The notes: generated by a model from the letters alone, not told the origin. DNA of 64,000 bases from JAPWJZ01 sp041287865 (GCA_041287865.1 JBGGMV010000016.1:20742-84741), one strand, 5' to 3'; numbered from the stretch's first letter, positions 55,290 through 64,000 are shown. Numbers and translations: made by a program.

Positions 55290-56687
55290 TTGGCGAAACG
55301 CGTTTCCGCCGATACTATCACCGGGATCACGGCAGATCCGACCAATAACGGGTCAACGAACCCGACTCCGCCAGCCCCCACATATGACGAACTTCTCGTA
55401 AAAATCCGCACCCGCCTTGCAAAAATAATCGTCGCTGCCGAAGCATCGCTTGATGCTGCCGACCCCGAAAACGAGCGCGATATCGCCAACCGCACCGCGA
55501 ACCTCGCGCAGGCGAAGGAAAACCAGCAGACTTTCGAAAAGATGCTGAAGAATGTTCCGGATGGTTTCCAATTGGTGCCGACCTATTATTCGCGCATCAC
55601 CAAGGAAGAAAACGAAAAGGTCCGCGAGGAATATTCCTTCAAGGTCCGCCCGAAATTCATGAAATACCTCGGCGAGAATTGCGCAGCCGAATTGAAAGCG
55701 CTCGGCGTTTCCGATGCCGGCGTGAACCGCATGAAAAACGGCCTCGACCCCGTCGATGACAAAGGCAAGCTGTTCAATTTCAGCGTCGACCATATTATTG
55801 AACGCGCAGGCTCCGGCAACCTCGGCAAGACCAAGGCCGTCGATCCCGACATGCCGGGCGCCGAGCCCACCTTCCGTGTCAACCATATCGGCAACTACAT
55901 CCTGCTGACCGAAAAGGTGCATGAATTTAAAAACATCCTGAACGATCTGCAGAACGCCAGCGACATGCCCTACGGCAAGGGTAAGTGGATCCTGATGATG
56001 GCGCCCCTGCGCGATGCCACGCATCCGGGCTTCGTCGTTCCGCCGCAATCGAAAGCCAGCGGCCTTGATGGCGTCGGCACGCATCCCCAGTCGCTCAAGC
56101 ATAACGAATTCGTCATTACCTCGGCGCTTGCCGATCTCGAGCGCTTCAAGAACACCGGCAATATGCGTCAAGTGGTGCGCAGCCTGATTGCGCAGGCGGG
56201 CAGCAAGCCCGTCGCCGAAGTGGCCGAGGCCGAAGCAGCCCAGAAGAAACCGGGCGCCTTGCGTCGCGCCTTCGCGGGCGCCGTCGCAGCGGATCCGAAA
56301 GCAACCGAGCTGGTCGAGAATTTCATCAAGCCCGCGCTGACCGACGTCACCACCAGCGTCACGACGCTCTATGACGACATCCAGTCGAAAATCAATACGC
56401 CGAAAGGCCGTTTTGATTTCTGGGAGTTCACCCGCTTCTTCCGCAGCCAGCAGATGAAAGATCTGCGTGCCGATGTCGAGGCGCTGCCCTTCGAGGAAGC
56501 CTCCACCCTGCATGCCAAGTTCAACAAACTGGCCACCAATATGAACGCCATGGCCGACAAGCTTGACGCAGAATCGAAGGCCCGCAAGGTAGCGAACCCC
56601 AACGGCGCCAACGACAACGCCGCGAAGAAGCCCTATCAGCGCAACAACGGCCCGCGTAAACCCGGCCAGCGCTTCAATAACGGCTGA
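55290..56687 (+). CDS. HNH-nuclease-like protein with a disordered tail
   Basis: 465 residues. The first 30 are Thr/Pro-rich. A central region looks like an HNH module: ALGVSDAGVNRMKNGLDP, then FSVDHIIERAGSGN (His168), RVNHIGNYILLTEKVHEFKN (Asn202, His211, Lys214). Zinc-binding CxxC pairs are absent, as in some HNH families. The last 100 residues are helical, then a Lys/Asn/Gly-rich tail. The start is TTG at 55290 after GGGAG. Function is inferred: a nuclease, or a relic of one. No toxin-immunity or restriction genes are adjacent. Confidence 0.7.
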   Translation: MAKRVSADTITGITADPTNNGSTNPTPPAPTYDELLVKIRTRLAKIIVAAEASLDAADPENERDIANRTANLAQAKENQQTFEKMLKNVPDGFQLVPTYYSRITKEENEKVREEYSFKVRPKFMKYLGENCAAELKALGVSDAGVNRMKNGLDPVDDKGKLFNFSVDHIIERAGSGNLGKTKAVDPDMPGAEPTFRVNHIGNYILLTEKVHEFKNILNDLQNASDMPYGKGKWILMMAPLRDATHPGFVVPPQSKASGLDGVGTHPQSLKHNEFVITSALADLERFKNTGNMRQVVRSLIAQAGSKPVAEVAEAEAAQKKPGALRRAFAGAVAADPKATELVENFIKPALTDVTTSVTTLYDDIQSKINTPKGRFDFWEFTRFFRSQQMKDLRADVEALPFEEASTLHAKFNKLATNMNAMADKLDAESKARKVANPNGANDNAAKKPYQRNNGPRKPGQRFNNG

Positions 56688-56812
56688 TTTTCGCGGGGCT
56701 TGACCCCTCTGTGCTCCAAAAGACACAGATTATGTTAAACATAAATCCATGTTTGCGGCGCTGCGTCTAATATGTTAATAACTAATCCAGTTTTATCCCT
56801 TGGGAATAGTCC

Positions 56813-58186
56813 ATGACAGCCCTGAAACAGCCCGCTGCAACGCCAGCCGTTACCACCATTGATGTCGACGCCCTGTGCCAGAAGTTTATCGCGCGCAAGG
56901 CGCGTATCGGCGTGGTTGGTCTGGGCTATGTCGGCCTGCCGCTCGCCTGCGCGATCTGCACGGCCGGTTTTCAGGCAGTAGGCTTTGATATCGATGACGG
57001 CAAGATCGCCAAGCTGCGCGAAGGCCAGTCCTACATCGGCAACATCCACAACGATAAAGTCTCGGGCTTCGTCAGGGACCGTCAGCTTGTGCCGACCAGC
57101 GACTTCAGCGTACTGAAGGATGTCGACGCTGTCCTGCTTTGCGTGCCGACGCCGCTGAACAAGAACCGCGAACCCGACATGACCTATGTCGAGCGTACGG
57201 CGGAAACTGTCGCGAAATATTTGCGCCCCGGCCAATTGATCGTGCTGGAATCGACTACCTATCCCGGCACCACGCGCGACCTGATGCGCCCGATCCTTGA
57301 AAAAGCGACCGGCCTGAAATCGGGCGTCGATTTCTTCCTCGCCTTCTCGCCCGAACGCGAAGATCCGGGCAATGCGAAATACCATACCGCCGTGATCCCG
57401 AAAGTTGTCGGCGGCGACGGCCCCGACGCGCTGAAACTCGCTGTCACGATGTACGACCAGTTCCTCGCCAAAACCGTGGCGGTGTCTTCCGCAGAGACCG
57501 CCGAAGCGGTGAAGCTGACCGAAAACGTCTTCCGCGCCGTCAACATCGCGCTGGTGAACGAGCTGAAAGTTATTTTCGACGCCATGGGCATCGACATCTG
57601 GGAGGTCATCGAGGCCGCCAAGACGAAGCCCTTCGGCTACATGCCCTTCTATCCCGGCCCCGGCCTTGGCGGGCATTGCATCCCGATCGATCCTTTCTAC
57701 CTGACGTGGAAAGCGCGCGAGCACGGCATCACCACACGCTTTATCGAGCTTGCCGGCGAGATCAATATCTCCATGCCGCGCTTTGTCGTGACGCGTCTTG
57801 CCGAAACGCTGGACACGCGCTTTGCCCGCCCGCTCAACGGCGCGAAAATTCTCGTGCTCGGCATGGCCTATAAAAAGAATGTGGCCGATATCCGCGAGAG
57901 CCCCGCCTTCGCCGTGCTCGACCTGCTGCAGGCGCGCAAGGCCGAAGCCTCTTTCCACGATCCTTACGTCGACGTTGTGCCGCCGACCCGCGAGCATGCG
58001 GCCTTCACCGGCATGAAGTCGGTGGCGCTGACTCCGGAAACGATCGCGGCGCAGGACGCCGTTATTATTGTCACAGACCACGACAACGTGGATTATGGCA
58101 TGGTGGCGAAACACGCGAAGCTGGTGGTGGATACCCGTAATGCTCTCGCTTCGGTTACCGTACGCGACAACATCGTCAAGGCCTGA
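56813..58186 (+). CDS. Nucleotide-sugar dehydrogenase (UDP-HexNAc/UDP-glucose type)
   Basis: 457-residue UDP-glucose/GDP-mannose dehydrogenase family enzyme that oxidises a sugar nucleotide to a uronate with NAD+. It has an N-terminal Rossmann VVGLGYVGLPLACAI, the family helix VKLTENVFRAVNIALVNELK, catalytic Cys in LGGHCIPIDPFYL, and a C-terminal domain (VLGMAYKKNVADIRESPA). The sequence style is nearest to UDP-N-acetylglucosamine dehydrogenases (WbpA-like), but the substrate is not fixed. It stands alone, without capsule neighbours. Confidence 0.9.
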   Translation: MTALKQPAATPAVTTIDVDALCQKFIARKARIGVVGLGYVGLPLACAICTAGFQAVGFDIDDGKIAKLREGQSYIGNIHNDKVSGFVRDRQLVPTSDFSVLKDVDAVLLCVPTPLNKNREPDMTYVERTAETVAKYLRPGQLIVLESTTYPGTTRDLMRPILEKATGLKSGVDFFLAFSPEREDPGNAKYHTAVIPKVVGGDGPDALKLAVTMYDQFLAKTVAVSSAETAEAVKLTENVFRAVNIALVNELKVIFDAMGIDIWEVIEAAKTKPFGYMPFYPGPGLGGHCIPIDPFYLTWKAREHGITTRFIELAGEINISMPRFVVTRLAETLDTRFARPLNGAKILVLGMAYKKNVADIRESPAFAVLDLLQARKAEASFHDPYVDVVPPTREHAAFTGMKSVALTPETIAAQDAVIIVTDHDNVDYGMVAKHAKLVVDTRNALASVTVRDNIVKA

Positions 58187-58270
58187 GCCTTTCCCTTTCA
58201 CAGCCCTTCTATTTCCCGTCCGGCTTCGCTAAGGTATATTCCGGTTGAAACGCTGGAAGAGGATTTCATA

Positions 58271-58792
58271 ATGTTTGGCTTGGGCGGAAAGAAAAGCGGG
58301 CCTCACCGCGTCGGCGCCAAAGAAAAGATCATGAAGGCCCAGATGATGGCGCGGGGGCGGCTCTCCGACAATATCAAGGGCAAGGGCGAGGGGGAGCAGA
58401 ATTACGGCCCGGTCGTCGTCCTTATCTTTATCCTTTCCTGCGCGCTCGCCTTCGTCCTGATGATGGGCGAATTCAAGGCCAGCGGCCTTAACATCCATAC
58501 CGGCATGCCGGGTTTTGATCGCATCATGTTCGCGGGCGGCGTGCCCAGCCTGACGGGCGTGCCCAGCCAGGATATGATTGTGATCCCCCTCCTGCGCGGC
58601 CTCCTGTATTTCGTCCTTGGCGGCATTCTGCCTTTCATGACGCTGCTGTGGATTCGTGCGATCGACAAGCCGAATATGAACCCCTTCATCGCGGTCTGGG
58701 GCGTGACGCTCGGCCTGCCGCTGGCGTTCTTCTTCTTCAAGGACTTCCTGGGCCCGCTGCTGGGCGAAGTCTTTGACATCATGTCTCCGTAA
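58271..58792 (+). CDS. Membrane protein, hypothetical
   Basis: 173 residues. A basic N-terminus (KKSGPHRVGAKEKIMKAQ) precedes three likely membrane helices (about 48-66, 105-124 and 135-155). The family is not recognised. It starts 15 bases before terC and was probably transcribed with it, suggesting a related role, but nothing else supports this. Confidence 0.72.
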   Translation: MFGLGGKKSGPHRVGAKEKIMKAQMMARGRLSDNIKGKGEGEQNYGPVVVLIFILSCALAFVLMMGEFKASGLNIHTGMPGFDRIMFAGGVPSLTGVPSQDMIVIPLLRGLLYFVLGGILPFMTLLWIRAIDKPNMNPFIAVWGVTLGLPLAFFFFKDFLGPLLGEVFDIMSP

Positions 58793-58807
58793 AGGACAGC
58801 AAGCATC

Positions 58808-59812
58808 ATGGAATTCACGACCGCACCCTGGATCTGGGCTACGTTCTTCACCCTGTTCATTTCGCTTCTGGCGCTCGACCTTGGCGTCATGAACAAAAAA
58901 GACCATGTGGTCGGCGTCAAGGAAAGCCTGCGCATGAGCGGCTTTTATGCGCTGATCGCGCTGATGTTCTCCGGCTGGGTCTGGTATGTGCGCGATGCTG
59001 AATCCGCCGGCCTTTTCATCACCGGCTATCTGGTCGAACAGTCGCTGTCGCTCGATAACATCTTCGTCATTTCGCTGGTGCTGACCTATTTCAAGGTGCC
59101 GCGCAATTACCAGCACCGCGTCCTCTTCTGGGGCATCATCGGCGTCATCCTGATGCGGGGCATCATGATCGCCGCCGGCACGGCGATCGTGCTGAAGTTC
59201 CACTTCGTGCTTTATTTCTTCGCGGCCTTCCTTGTCTTCACCGGCATCAAAATGCTGTTCATGTCGGATGACGACGAACACGACATCGCCGACAACAAGG
59301 TCGTGAAGTTCTTCGAAAAGCGCATGCGCGTGACGCATGATCTGCACGGTCACGACTTCCTCGTGAAACAGAAAGACCCGAAGTCGGGAAAAATGATCTG
59401 GTTCGCCACGCCGCTGCTGCTGGCGCTCATGGTGGTTGAGGTCGTGGACGTGATTTTCGCCGTCGACAGCATCCCTGCGATCCTCGCCATCACGCAGGAC
59501 ACTTTCATCGTCTATACCAGCAACCTTTTCGCCATCATGGGCCTGCGCTCGCTCTATTTCGCGCTCTCCGCCATGCTGGACAGGTTCAAGTACCTGAAAT
59601 ACTCGCTGGCGCTGGTGCTGGTCTTCATCGGCTCGAAAGTCTTCATCGTCGACTTCTTCAACCTGACGAAGTTCCCGCCGGCGCTGTCGCTTGGCATCAC
59701 CATCGGGCTTCTGGTGGGGGGCGCGCTCTTCTCCCTGCACAAGACCAAGGACGAGAAGAACGACGGCGATGACGAAAAAAAAAATAGCGGCAAGGTCGCT
59801 GCAGCCGAATAA
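58808..59812 (+). CDS. TerC family membrane protein
   Basis: 334-residue integral membrane protein of the TerC/Alx family, with about seven to nine hydrophobic helices. Signatures include LLALDLGVMNKKDHVVG, VEQSLSLDNIFVISLVLTYF, and VEVVDVIFAVDSIPAILAI, with conserved acidic residues in membrane segments, which in Alx and TerC relate to Mn2+ or cation export and co-translational metalation. The tail is Lys/Asp-rich. Tellurite resistance need not be implied. AAAGGA precedes the ATG. Confidence 0.92.
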   Translation: MEFTTAPWIWATFFTLFISLLALDLGVMNKKDHVVGVKESLRMSGFYALIALMFSGWVWYVRDAESAGLFITGYLVEQSLSLDNIFVISLVLTYFKVPRNYQHRVLFWGIIGVILMRGIMIAAGTAIVLKFHFVLYFFAAFLVFTGIKMLFMSDDDEHDIADNKVVKFFEKRMRVTHDLHGHDFLVKQKDPKSGKMIWFATPLLLALMVVEVVDVIFAVDSIPAILAITQDTFIVYTSNLFAIMGLRSLYFALSAMLDRFKYLKYSLALVLVFIGSKVFIVDFFNLTKFPPALSLGITIGLLVGGALFSLHKTKDEKNDGDDEKKNSGKVAAAE

Positions 59813-59858
59813 ATATACATAACCATCATTTGGTTTTCGTAATGTGGCTGCCGCTATG

Positions 59859-59878
59859 AAAATGCAGCGCAGCATTTT
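59859..59878 (+). terminator. Terminator-like hairpin after terC
   Basis: AAAATGC/GCATTTT, a 7-base-pair stem with a six-base loop, ending in TTTT. Short and AT-rich, so moderate confidence. Confidence 0.45.
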
Positions 59879-59935
59879 ATTGCGCGCGGATTATTTTCTG
59901 CGTTCGCTTTATTGCGGCTTTACGGCAAGGCCCTG

Positions 59936-59963
59936 TTGATACATACTCTGTCGAAAATAAAAA
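59936..59963 (+). promoter_or_regulatory. Candidate promoter for the fadA-fadN-type pair
   Basis: TTGATA (59936-59941), a 16-base spacer and TAAAAA (59958-59963), 85 bases before the thiolase ATG. Weak evidence. Confidence 0.35.
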
Positions 59964-60048
59964 CAAGCGGTTCAAACGACTCAGGATTTCAGGGTCGAAA
60001 GCCGTATAGGGTGTGGCCGGGTTCAACCTTTAAAAAATGAGGCCAGAG

Positions 60049-61227
60049 ATGAGCGAGTCCAGAAAAGTAGTGATTGCAGGTTACGTGCGTTCCCCCTTCA
60101 CGCCAGCCACGAAAGGCGAGCTCGCCGACGTGCGCCCCGACGATCTGGTTGCGCAAACCGTCACCGGCCTTATCAAGAAAACCGGCGTCGACCCGAAACT
60201 GGTCGATGACCTGAAACTCGGCTGCGCGATGCCCGAAGGCGAACAGGGCCTCAACATGGCGCGTCTCGTTGTTCTTCAAGCTGGTTTACCCACCGAAATC
60301 GGCGGCGTCACCATCAACCGTTTCTGCGGCTCTTCCATGCAGGCCATCCATGACGCCGCTGGCGCCATTTCAATGGGCATGGCCGATGCCGTCATCGCCG
60401 CCGGCGTTGAAAGCATGAGCCGCGTGCCGATGGGCGGCTTCAACCCCTCGCCAAACCCCGTTCTCTACAAAAATTCTCCCGGCGCCTACATGGGCATGGG
60501 CGAAACCGCCGAGAACGTGGCGAAAGAAAAAGAAGTTTCCCGCGAAGACCAGGACAAATTCTCGCTGAAATCGCAGTTCAAGGCCGCCGCCGCGAAAAAG
60601 GCCGGCCTGCTGGACGCAGAAATCGTCGCGATCAAGACCCCCAAGGGCAAGATCGTGAAAGACGACGGCTGCATCCGCGCTGATTCGACCGAAGAAGGCC
60701 TCTCGAAACTGAAGCCCGCCTTCAAGAAAGACGGCGGCACGGTTACGGCTGCATCCTCCTCGCCCGTCACCGACGGCGCTGCGGCGGTGCTGGTCTGCTC
60801 CGAAGAATTCGCGCTGAAACACGGCCTCGAGATTCTGGCCGAAGTGAAATCCTTCGCTGTCGTCGGCCTTGACCCCACGGTCATGGGCCTCGGCCCCGTT
60901 CCGGCTACCGAAAAAGCCATGAACAAAGCCGGCATCACGATGAAAGACGTGAAAATCGTCGAGATGAACGAAGCCTTCGCGTCGCAATCCATCGCCTGCC
61001 AGCGCGAGCTCGGCATCGACGACGAGAAGCTGAACAAGCACGGCGGCGCGATCGCGCTCGGCCACCCGCTCGGCGCAACCGGCGCCCGCATCACGGGCAA
61101 GGCCGCCCAGTTGCTGCATGATGAAGGGAAAGAAGGCGACTATGCCGTCTCCACCCAGTGCATCGGCGCAGGGCAGGGTATCGCCACGGTGCTGAAGAAA
61201 TACACCCCCTCGGCTCCGAAACCCTGA
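60049..61227 (+). CDS. fadA: 3-ketoacyl-CoA thiolase, fadA-like
   Basis: 392-residue thiolase of beta-oxidation. The nucleophile is in NRFCGSSMQAIHDA, with the NEAF loop, GGAIALGHPLGATGARI and CIGAGQG intact. It is a close paralogue of the gene at 13729. It is followed 32 bases later by a two-domain hydroxyacyl-CoA dehydrogenase/enoyl-CoA hydratase, forming a complete beta-oxidation pair. The ATG at 60049 has GAGG upstream; the earlier ATG at 60037 is an alternative. Confidence 0.93.
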   Translation: MSESRKVVIAGYVRSPFTPATKGELADVRPDDLVAQTVTGLIKKTGVDPKLVDDLKLGCAMPEGEQGLNMARLVVLQAGLPTEIGGVTINRFCGSSMQAIHDAAGAISMGMADAVIAAGVESMSRVPMGGFNPSPNPVLYKNSPGAYMGMGETAENVAKEKEVSREDQDKFSLKSQFKAAAAKKAGLLDAEIVAIKTPKGKIVKDDGCIRADSTEEGLSKLKPAFKKDGGTVTAASSSPVTDGAAAVLVCSEEFALKHGLEILAEVKSFAVVGLDPTVMGLGPVPATEKAMNKAGITMKDVKIVEMNEAFASQSIACQRELGIDDEKLNKHGGAIALGHPLGATGARITGKAAQLLHDEGKEGDYAVSTQCIGAGQGIATVLKKYTPSAPKP

Positions 61228-61259
61228 TCTCACGGATTCATTCCTGAAAGGAAACTGAC

Positions 61260-63800
61260 ATGGCTATCAAAAAAGCGGCAGTTATCGGCGCGGGCGTGAT
61301 GGGTGCGGGTATCGCAGCCCAGCTTGCGAATGCCGGCATCGAGGTTGAACTGCTCGACCGCGTGCTGCCCAACAACGCAAACCGCAACGCGGTATCTGAA
61401 GGTGCGGTTGAAAAACTGCTGAAGACCAAGCCCGATGCGCTGATGCACAAGAAAAACGCGCGCAAGATCCGCCCAGGCAACATGGAAGACAACCTCGAGC
61501 GTCTGAAAGACTGCGACCTCATCATCGAGGCTGTGTTCGAAGACCCGAAGGTGAAGAGCGACATCTTCAAGAAAATCGACGCCAACCGCAAGGAAGGCTC
61601 GATCGTCGCTTCCAACACCTCGACCATTCCGCTGCAGAACCTTGTGGCCGACCAGTCGGACGCCTTCAAGAAAGATTGCGTGATCACGCACTTCTTTAAC
61701 CCGCCGCGTTACATGCCGCTGCTGGAGCTCATCACCTCGCCCCATAACGACCCCGCCAAAGTGGCGGAAGTCACCAAGTTCATGGACGAGCGCATGGGCA
61801 AAGGCGTCGTGCATTGCAACGACACCCCGGGCTTCATCGCCAACCGCATCGGCACCTTCTGGATTCAGGCATCCATCAACGAAGCTGTTGCGCGTAAATT
61901 AACGGTCGAGGAAGCCGACGCCATCGTCGGCGCGCCCATGGGCGTTCCGAAAACCGGCATCTTCGGCCTGGTCGACCTCGTCGGCCTCGACCTGATGCCC
62001 CACATCAGCAAGAGCCTGACGGGTGCGCTGCCCGCCGACGACGGCTATTGCAAGATCAATAAATCCTATCCGGTGATCGAGAAAATGATCGCCGACGGCT
62101 ACACCGGCCGCAAGGGCAAGGGCGGTTTCTACCGTCTGAACGACAAGAAAGAAAAACTTGCCGTTGACCTCGAGACCGGCGCCGAGCGTCCTTCCAAAAA
62201 AGTGAAGATGAAGGCCGCTGATAACGCCAAGAAAAAAGGCCTGAAAGGCCTTGTCGAGACGAAAGACAAAGGCGGCGAATACGCCTGGTCCGTCATGAAG
62301 CAGACGCTCATCTATTCCCTCGAGCATGCCCACACCATCGCGGCCGACATCAACTCGGTCGACCAGGGCATGAAGCTCGGTTACAACTGGAAATGGGGCC
62401 CGTTCGAGATGATCGACAAACTGGGCGTCGATTATTTCATCAAGCGTCTCGAAGCCGACGGCGAGAAAATTCCCGCCTTGCTCGAAAAAGCGCGCGGCAA
62501 ATCGTTCTACAAGAACGAAGGCGGCAAGCTGCATCAACTGAACGCAGCCGGCACTTATGACGAAGTCAAGCGCCCCGACGGCGTCCTGCTGCTCTCCGAC
62601 ATCAAGCGCGACAAGAAGAACCTTGTGGCGAAAAACATGTCAGCCTCGCTCTGGGATGCAGGCGACGGCGTGCTCTGCCTCGAATTCCATTCGAAAATGA
62701 ACTCGCTCGATCTTTTCACCATGAAGATGATCAACAAGGCCTGCGATATCATCGAGAATGGCGAGAAGGGCGGCAAATTCAAGGCGCTCGTCGTGCATAA
62801 CGAAGCCGATGATTTCTCGGTCGGTGCCAACATCGGCGTCGCTCTTTATGCTGCCAAAGCCAAGCAATACTGGCTGGTGGACAAGATGGTGAAATCGGGT
62901 CAGGACACCTATAAGCGCCTGAAATACGCGAAATTCCCCGTCGTCTCTGCTCCCGCCGGCAAGGCGCTGGGCGGAGGCTGCGAAATTTTGCTGCACAGCC
63001 ATCACGTGCAGGCGCATGCCGAAACCTATCCCGGCCTCGTCGAAGTCGGCGTCGGCTTGCTCCCCGCCTGGGGCGGCTCGACCGAGCTGATGACCCGCGC
63101 GAAGCAGAGCAAGAAACTGCCGAACGGCCCGATGCCTGCGGTGGGTGCGGTCTTCGAGATCATTTCGACCGCGAAAGTCGGCCTGTCGGCTTTCGAGGCG
63201 AAAGACCTCTTCTACCTCCGCGATACCGACGGCATCACCATGAACAAGTCGCGCCTGCTCGCCGACGCCAAGAAAAAGGCGCTGGAGATGGTGCCCGACT
63301 TCAAGCCGGAACAGCCCTACAACATGACGCTGCCGGGCCCCTCGGGCGCAACTGCGCTCAATATGGCTGTTGATGGCTTCTACCTCAAAGGTCAAGCGAC
63401 GCCTTATGACGTCGTTGTCTCCGACAAGGTGGGCAAGGTGTTGACGGGCGGCGATCAGGCCGGCCCCGGCGTGGTCGTGACGCAAGATTATCTCCGCGAG
63501 CTGGAGCGTAAGCACTTCATGGAACTGATCCATGACAAGCGCACCATGGCCCGCGTGGAAACCATGCTGAAAACCGGCAAGCCTCTCCGCGAAGGCCCGC
63601 TCGAGGGTAACCCCCGCGCGCAGGAAATCCGTGAAGAAGCGGACAAGCCGGGCTTCTTCGCCCGCGCCTTCGTCAATCCGGTGAAGAACATCTTCAACAA
63701 AGTCTGCCGCCGCAACGCGGTGAACGACAACATCCAGCTGGAGCGCGATACCAAGGCAAAGGTCAACTGGCCCACGCCCAAGCCGCCCAAAGCCAGCTGA
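61260..63800 (+). CDS. 3-hydroxyacyl-CoA dehydrogenase/enoyl-CoA hydratase, FadN type
   Basis: An 846-residue bifunctional enzyme. The N-terminal half is the NAD-binding dehydrogenase (VIGAGVMGAGIAAQLANAG; ITHFFNPPRYMPLLELI; FIANRIGTFWI), and the C-terminal part is a crotonase-fold hydratase (SVGANIGVALYAAK; VSAPAGKALGGGCEILLHS; GLVEVGVGLLPAWGGS). This domain order, dehydrogenase first, is that of Bacillus FadN, not E. coli FadB, which has hydratase first. AAAGGAAA precedes the ATG. With the thiolase upstream it can carry out hydration, oxidation and thiolysis of fatty acyl-CoA. A Lys/Arg-rich C-terminus follows. Confidence 0.93.
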   Translation: MAIKKAAVIGAGVMGAGIAAQLANAGIEVELLDRVLPNNANRNAVSEGAVEKLLKTKPDALMHKKNARKIRPGNMEDNLERLKDCDLIIEAVFEDPKVKSDIFKKIDANRKEGSIVASNTSTIPLQNLVADQSDAFKKDCVITHFFNPPRYMPLLELITSPHNDPAKVAEVTKFMDERMGKGVVHCNDTPGFIANRIGTFWIQASINEAVARKLTVEEADAIVGAPMGVPKTGIFGLVDLVGLDLMPHISKSLTGALPADDGYCKINKSYPVIEKMIADGYTGRKGKGGFYRLNDKKEKLAVDLETGAERPSKKVKMKAADNAKKKGLKGLVETKDKGGEYAWSVMKQTLIYSLEHAHTIAADINSVDQGMKLGYNWKWGPFEMIDKLGVDYFIKRLEADGEKIPALLEKARGKSFYKNEGGKLHQLNAAGTYDEVKRPDGVLLLSDIKRDKKNLVAKNMSASLWDAGDGVLCLEFHSKMNSLDLFTMKMINKACDIIENGEKGGKFKALVVHNEADDFSVGANIGVALYAAKAKQYWLVDKMVKSGQDTYKRLKYAKFPVVSAPAGKALGGGCEILLHSHHVQAHAETYPGLVEVGVGLLPAWGGSTELMTRAKQSKKLPNGPMPAVGAVFEIISTAKVGLSAFEAKDLFYLRDTDGITMNKSRLLADAKKKALEMVPDFKPEQPYNMTLPGPSGATALNMAVDGFYLKGQATPYDVVVSDKVGKVLTGGDQAGPGVVVTQDYLRELERKHFMELIHDKRTMARVETMLKTGKPLREGPLEGNPRAQEIREEADKPGFFARAFVNPVKNIFNKVCRRNAVNDNIQLERDTKAKVNWPTPKPPKAS

Positions 63801-63813
63801 TAATAATTCAGCG

Positions 63814-63845
63814 AAAAGGCCCGCCCTGAACCGGCGGGCCTTTTT
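63814..63845 (+). terminator. Rho-independent terminator after the beta-oxidation pair
   Basis: GGCCCGCC/GGCGGGCC, an 8-base-pair stem with a seven-base loop, preceded by AAAA and followed by TTTTT. Confidence 0.9.
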
Positions 63846-63904
63846 CTTGATATAAATCAATGCCTTATGATATAACCGGCTCGCGGTCTATTTTTACCGA
63901 ATTC

Positions 63905-63934
63905 TTGACAAACCGCGTCCAAATGCCTTATTTA
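63905..63934 (+). promoter_or_regulatory. Promoter for the tRNA gene
   Basis: A perfect TTGACA (63905-63910), an 18-base spacer and TATTTA (63929-63934). The tRNA begins 44 bases after the -10. Confidence 0.6.
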
Positions 63935-63977
63935 TCTAACACTCGCTGTAAGAAGAGATTCTTTCAGCTTCCCATGC

Positions 63978-64000
63978 GGACGTAGCTCAGGGGTAGAGCA
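63978..64000 (+). tRNA. 5' part of a tRNA, probably tRNA-Gly (window ends inside it)
   Basis: The sequence from 63978 starts GCGGACGTAGCTCAGGGGTA, an acceptor-stem strand followed by a D-arm typical of alphaproteobacterial tRNA-Gly(GCC). The anticodon is beyond the window, so the identity is inferred from the 5' half only. Confidence 0.75.

Noticed and set aside
56735..58201. A 488-codon open frame antisense to the nucleotide-sugar dehydrogenase
   Set aside because: The plus-strand protein has intact Rossmann and GGHCIPIDP motifs; the antisense frame has none.
58229..59875. A 548-codon open frame antisense to terC and the gene before it
   Set aside because: Its product is a low-complexity His/Glu/Asp/Arg mixture without motifs, typical of an antisense shadow. 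The plus strand has clear membrane proteins with ribosome-binding sites.
62640..63860. A 406-codon antisense frame over the hydratase half of the FadN-type gene
   Set aside because: No start signal or motif, and it runs through the terminator of the plus-strand gene.

Overview
This window looks like a chromosomal segment of an alphaproteobacterium, GC-rich with dense operons. Evidence: the hemJ-hemH-hemE block next to rho; an AT-rich, gene-free stretch beside hemE, which is where the Caulobacter-type replication origin lies; an mnmG-rsmG-parA-parB cluster with parS sites; the ispH-thrB-rnhA and gmhA-xseB-ispA-dxs-tlyA blocks; and CcrM-type GANTC sites clustered at the putative origin. A Micavibrio/Rhodospirillales-like lineage is a guess only. 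I see no insertion sequence, prophage, CRISPR array or resistance island. This is core chromosome with several uncharacterised genes between the housekeeping ones.

Layout. 1-7.1 kb: a partial DnaJ-zinc-finger membrane protein, rho, an AAA+ CbbX/EccA-like ATPase and the haem genes. 7.1-7.54 kb: candidate oriC. 7.5-17.6 kb: an ori-flanking hypothetical gene, an APH-fold kinase, two tandem paralogues of a metallopeptidase-like family that have lost the HExxH motif, a Sel1 protein, prmA, a thiolase, adenosine deaminase and small hypotheticals. 17.6-28 kb: mnmG, rsmG, four parS-type sites, parA, parB, a metallopeptidase-like gene overlapping the parB stop, then (minus strand) DUF3576-leuS-lptE-holA. 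28.3-35.8 kb: two porin paralogues flanking a TPR-sulfotransferase, an acetyl-CoA acetyltransferase and a class A PBP. 35.7-39.3 kb (minus): rnhA, thrB, a hypothetical and ispH. 39.3-45.7 kb (plus): a lipoprotein, gmhA, xseB, ispA, dxs, tlyA and a fourth metallopeptidase-family gene. 45.7-52.4 kb (minus): a hypothetical, isovaleryl-CoA dehydrogenase, an ankyrin protein, mgtE, maeB and tRNA-Leu(GAG). 52.5-64 kb: lipB, a secreted beta-propeller protein, an HNH-like protein, a nucleotide-sugar dehydrogenase, TerC, a fadA-fadN-type beta-oxidation pair and the 5' part of a tRNA, probably Gly.

How the parts fit. Replication start, segregation (parABS) and cell-cycle methylation signals lie within about 15 kb of each other. 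Acyl-CoA metabolism recurs: three thiolases, a two-domain beta-oxidation protein, isovaleryl-CoA dehydrogenase and malic enzyme. Isoprenoid synthesis (dxs, ispH, ispA) and envelope functions (lptE, PBP, porins, gmhA, UDP-sugar dehydrogenase) fill much of the rest.

The most interesting unexplained element is the four-member family with an HELRH...EAD signature: two intact members and two degenerate ones. One intact member is translationally coupled to parB, and the degenerate pair sits close to the putative origin. All functional calls come from reading the sequence; no database search was run.
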